A stretch of 8,872 nucleotides of DNA from Candidatus Sabulitectum sp. GTDB taxonomy: Bacteria > Fermentibacterota > Fermentibacteria > Fermentibacterales > JCC-6. Shown here piece by piece: positions 6,131 to 8,872 of this stretch. The translations under genes were made by a program, and so were the position numbers. The stretch spans positions 1 to 8,872 of the forward strand of contig JAGLQD010000350.1 in the NCBI GenBank assembly GCA_023136985.1, in the 5' to 3' direction. The first letter of the stretch is position 1. Each line of letters opens with the position of its first letter. The notes under the pieces were generated by a model. That model saw only the letters and a list, made by a program, of their open reading frames with translations. It was not told the origin of the DNA and made no database searches.

Positions 6131-8335
6131 CTACCTAAGAACTGTCAGACTCCTCATAGAGTTAAGTCCTTCACCGCTGAGTTTCATGAAGTAGAGACCA
6201 CTGGAAAGTGCAGATGTTTCCAGTGTAAGGTTGTGATTACCGGCCTCCAGCAGTTCATCACAGAGCGTTTCAACAACTCTGCCATTGATGTCGTAAAGAA
6301 CGACTTCTGTGATTCCCACTGCTGTTGTAGAAAAGCTTAGAGAAGCCTGGTTCACACATGGATTGGGGTAGATTGATGTTGCAAGCGCTGGTACTATTCC
6401 ACCGCTGATTCCTGTACCATCATGCTCCCAGAGGGTAATTGATGCATCAGCAAAAGACTCCACGCCATGATGTCTGTCACCGCTGAAAACCACATACCAG
6501 TCGTCAGTGTGAGGAGCGTAGAACCATATCTCCCCTGCACTCTGCCCCTGGATCACTTCGTAGCAGTCAAATTCCAACCCGTCCTGGTACAGATCCCAGT
6601 TGGATGAGTCAACTATGAAGAAGTCGGCAGTACCGTCTTCAAGGGGTTCAGCATACTCCGACCTGGGGTTGGCATAATAGTCTCTGCCATTCATGAGATC
6701 CACAGGAAGATCATAATCAACCTGGATAAGATACTTGGTCCACGATCCCTCAGTGAGTTCGTTAAAGTTCAGCTCCGGCATGAGTCCAGGAGGGCTCCAT
6801 TCGAAGAAGTAATCCTGTCCAGCAACGCTGTTGACAATAACCTCTTCGTAAGATGCACCTCCAAAGTTGCCAAGGGCAGTGGAGATGTTCATGTAGAAAT
6901 TCTGATTGTTTCCAAGTATGAATGTGATCTGACCGTTGCGATCAGTCTGCCCCCAGGTTCCTCTGATAATAGAGGAACTCTGCCAGGCCTCGCTTGCTAT
7001 CTGCACTGTGGCATTGTCAACTGGAACACCTGCGGAATCAGTTACTGTTACTGTAAAGGTGCATGTCTGAGAGTAGTATGCAATAGCATCCCAGGTAAAT
7101 CCATCATTACGCCATGACCATATGCAGCTGCATTCTTTTGATCCACCCTGATCTGCATCATAGGCGCAATTGGGGTTGTTCACAGTATCAACATACCAGC
7201 CACCCCATGTTCCATCCCACCAGATCTCACACCACACATGATCTTCATTTATGTCCATGGCACATACAGTTGGAACCAGGGCAGTTCTGGCAGCAGCACA
7301 CAGCAGATCCTGTGTTTCACCACAGTTCCCGTTGTGCTCGTGAGCAATGATATTTGGCTGAATTGGTCTGTTGCCACTTGCACCATCAGCCAGAGTTGCA
7401 CGGGTCCATTTGCTTAAAATCTCAACTGCCTGCAGGCTGTCGTAAAAAACAGGAGTTGTAGACCATCCCCAGCTTCTTGTCTGCTCATCCCAGAAAACCA
7501 TTACATTTGAATTAAGAACCTCATTAAGAACAGGGTAACCGCTGTCATCCATGTCCCAGAGATACTGACGCCAGAATTCATTGTAAACCGTCGCATCGTT
7601 CTTGGGTCCCTCGTCAGAGACCTTCGGCATAACCACATAGTAGTAGTAGATCTCTTTAGGTATCTCTACCCATACAGTATCAGAGCCTACAACCGTGTTG
7701 TACTCTGTAGTGCTGTAGTAGTCGGCACCCCCGTAATCGTTCACATTTACATAGCTCAGAAATGGATCATGGTCATAAACTCCCTGTGCATTATCCACAA
7801 GAAGAGTTTCGTCCCAGCTTGGATTGGCAAGTATTGTCCACGAAATATTCGCCACTGTAAATGCAAGCTCATCGTAGTAATTCTGCCCCTGGTGGGCAAG
7901 CAGCAGAGCACCGTATCTATCCTGGTTAGTTTCCGTAAGTATGGATAACTTCCAGATAAGATGCCCCTGCAGCCACTCGGGAGCAATATCCACAGCCTGC
8001 TGTGCCTGGGTTGTAAGAGTTATCTCTGCGGTCTGTTCAATTGTCTCTGACCACAGAGAAACAACAGCAGGACAGATGCCGTTCTTGTCGGGCACAATAA
8101 ATCTGCATTCCAGAGAATCAATCGGATCATACACTTCAGGAGGTTCAAAGAAAGTTACCGGTTCCGGTACTTCCATCTCCCACGACAATTCTGAAGGATA
8201 CGATGTTACAAGATGAACAACGCTTCCAACCACCTCAACAGGCTCTGCCAGCTCTCCTGTCATACCTCTCGCATCTCCACCGGCAAATGCCAGAGAACAC
8301 AGAGAACACAATGAAACCATCACAATGAATCTCAT
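6131..8335 (-). CDS. secreted transglutaminase-like protein with type IX secretion sorting domain
   Basis: This is a 734-residue exported protein. A signal peptide (MRFIVMVSLCSLCSLAFA) is cut near residue 18. Residues about 25-320 were not recognised. Residues about 330-390 hold a transglutaminase/papain-like core: GNCGE with C338, DHVWCEIWWDGTW with H366 and YVDTVNN with D383, the Cys-His-Asp triad in the usual order. Residues about 425-515 resemble a carboxypeptidase-regulatory or Ig-like module (FTVTVTDSAGVPVDNATVQI). Residues about 650-734 are a T9SS type A sorting domain (SIYPNPC, VVLYDINGRVV, LSSGLYFMKL), which should carry the protein across the outer membrane. In the family the triad cleaves or cross-links peptides; the substrate here is unknown. 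An AGGAAAGG ribosome site (8342-8349) fixes the start. It converges on the TIR operon and is probably an independent unit. Confidence 0.9.
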   Translation of the reverse strand: MRFIVMVSLCSLCSLAFAGGDARGMTGELAEPVEVVGSVVHLVTSYPSELSWEMEVPEPVTFFEPPEVYDPIDSLECRFIVPDKNGICPAVVSLWSETIEQTAEITLTTQAQQAVDIAPEWLQGHLIWKLSILTETNQDRYGALLLAHQGQNYYDELAFTVANISWTILANPSWDETLLVDNAQGVYDHDPFLSYVNVNDYGGADYYSTTEYNTVVGSDTVWVEIPKEIYYYYVVMPKVSDEGPKNDATVYNEFWRQYLWDMDDSGYPVLNEVLNSNVMVFWDEQTRSWGWSTTPVFYDSLQAVEILSKWTRATLADGASGNRPIQPNIIAHEHNGNCGETQDLLCAAARTALVPTVCAMDINEDHVWCEIWWDGTWGGWYVDTVNNPNCAYDADQGGSKECSCIWSWRNDGFTWDAIAYYSQTCTFTVTVTDSAGVPVDNATVQIASEAWQSSSIIRGTWGQTDRNGQITFILGNNQNFYMNISTALGNFGGASYEEVIVNSVAGQDYFFEWSPPGLMPELNFNELTEGSWTKYLIQVDYDLPVDLMNGRDYYANPRSEYAEPLEDGTADFFIVDSSNWDLYQDGLEFDCYEVIQGQSAGEIWFYAPHTDDWYVVFSGDRHHGVESFADASITLWEHDGTGISGGIVPALATSIYPNPCVNQASLSFSTTAVGITEVVLYDINGRVVETLCDELLEAGNHNLTLETSALSSGLYFMKLSGEGLNSMRSLTVLR

Positions 8336-8593
8336 ATCGTACCTTTCCTGTAGAGTTCAACTAAGGAATTACACACCGGAAGATACATTTCAGGAAACCG
8401 TGAGTAAAGCCATAAGAATATCCTGATGCGAATGCATTTGATCGCAGACTCAATCAAAGGAAAAATATCTTGACAGCCAGTCCCCAGAGCCTGTGCTCAG
8501 GCGGTTGAAATTACCTGAAATCGCTTAGTCCAGACCCTAAATACCATACCATTATATTTAACAGCTCTATCTAAATAAAACCCAATGCGTACA
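8336..8593. other. intergenic region upstream of the transglutaminase-like gene
   Basis: No coding frame is evident in these 258 bases. The promoter of the minus-strand gene should lie here. A weak candidate on the minus strand pairs TTTCCT with TGTAAT at 18-base spacing within 8363-8395. A small hairpin, GCCTG-TGCT-CAGGC (8489-8502), lacks a T-tract and is a doubtful terminator for the gene to the right. Nothing else was recognised. Confidence 0.45.
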
Positions 8594-8872
8594 TCAATCC
8601 CCGAACCTAACTCCCGGACGGGAAGAAAGATCATTCACTAAATCCTTTGTGAATGTAAAAGATGTTAAATGCCCGTCAACATCCGGTATCTTTTCATCAA
8701 TAACAGGTCTATACTGTTGAGCATATGTCTCTGTGAAGTATGATGTAGTTCCTCCAATACCTGGAGTAAAATTACCTTTTAATGAGTCTCCCATCAGGTA
8801 CAACCCGTTCATGAATGTTACTGTAGTCTCATCACCTGAAGAGTCGGTTTGTCATGGGCTACCCCATATTCC
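8594..8872 (-). pseudogene. 3' end of an unrecognised gene, apparently frameshifted near the window edge
   Basis: A minus-strand frame is open from 8851 to the TGA at 8594-8596 and encodes about 85 residues, including TVTFMNGLYLMGDSLKG, TSYFTETYAQQYRPVIDEK and SFTFTKDLVNDLSSRPG. It looks protein-like, with mixed composition and few rare residues. Upstream it is blocked by TGA at 8852-8854, but a second frame is open from the edge to 8821 and reads EYGVAHDKPT. Joining the two with a shift inside 8821-8851 would give one continuous protein. This suggests a frameshifted (or mis-sequenced) C-terminus of a larger gene to the right. An intact small gene starting at ATG 8812 is the alternative. No family was recognised and no T9SS tail is present. 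Confidence 0.4.

Noticed and set aside
7636..7652. TAG/TAC triplet run (tagtagtagtag) as a phase-variable microsatellite
   Set aside because: Only four units, in frame, encoding a tyrosine run (YYYY) within the transglutaminase-like protein. Length changes would not shift the frame.
8489..8502. Hairpin GCCTG-TGCT-CAGGC as terminator of the right-edge gene
   Set aside because: The five-base stem has no following T-tract on either strand and is too weak to list as a terminator.

Overview
The window most likely comes from a Gram-negative bacterium of the FCB superphylum (Fibrobacterota-Chlorobiota-Bacteroidota and allied candidate phyla). The main evidence is the large minus-strand protein at 6131-8335, which ends in a type IX secretion (Por) C-terminal sorting domain, a signal largely confined to that group. 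Intermediate base composition and the taste for large secreted mosaic proteins fit lineages such as Fermentibacterota or Cloacimonadota, but the exact phylum cannot be read from this sequence.

Layout. (1) 1-572, minus: the N-terminal third of a FabF-type beta-ketoacyl-ACP synthase, cut by the left edge. (2) 573-982: a divergent intergenic region with a plausible fabF promoter and two TCTGCA-based inverted repeats. (3) 983-6078, plus: a tightly packed five-gene operon. Its first gene encodes a 747-residue membrane protein: N-terminal TIR domain, one transmembrane helix, a predicted seven-bladed beta-propeller and a C-terminal concanavalin-A-like (ConA-like) domain. Four tandem paralogous genes (253, 232, 232 and 236 aa) follow, each with a signal peptide and a single copy of the same kind of ConA-like domain. 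All five cistrons overlap stop-to-start by 4-7 bases. (4) 6079-6130: a strong hairpin between the convergent transcription units. (5) 6131-8335, minus: a secreted 734-residue transglutaminase-like protein with a T9SS sorting domain. (6) 8336-8593: non-coding. (7) 8594-8872, minus: the end of an unrecognised gene, apparently frameshifted.

The plus-strand operon is the notable part. The C-terminal domain of the TIR protein is visibly homologous to the four secreted proteins: the same opening (LFTEDWQTG against LFSEDFQSG) and the same ending (F-Q-V-N-D-S-L-L against F-M-I-D-D-S-L-L, then a matching L-x-G-x-S ... D-N pattern). A cytoplasmic TIR effector or signalling domain is therefore joined through one membrane span to a sensor ectodomain, and the operon supplies four exported relatives of part of that ectodomain. 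The paralogs are mosaics: a constant 695-bp period, near-identical blocks shared in different pairings, and strongly divergent segments between them. This resembles recombination-driven diversification of a recognition surface. My inference is an undescribed receptor/ligand or receptor/co-receptor recognition system with a TIR (possibly NAD-cleaving) output. Neither the ligand nor the output can be determined from sequence alone.
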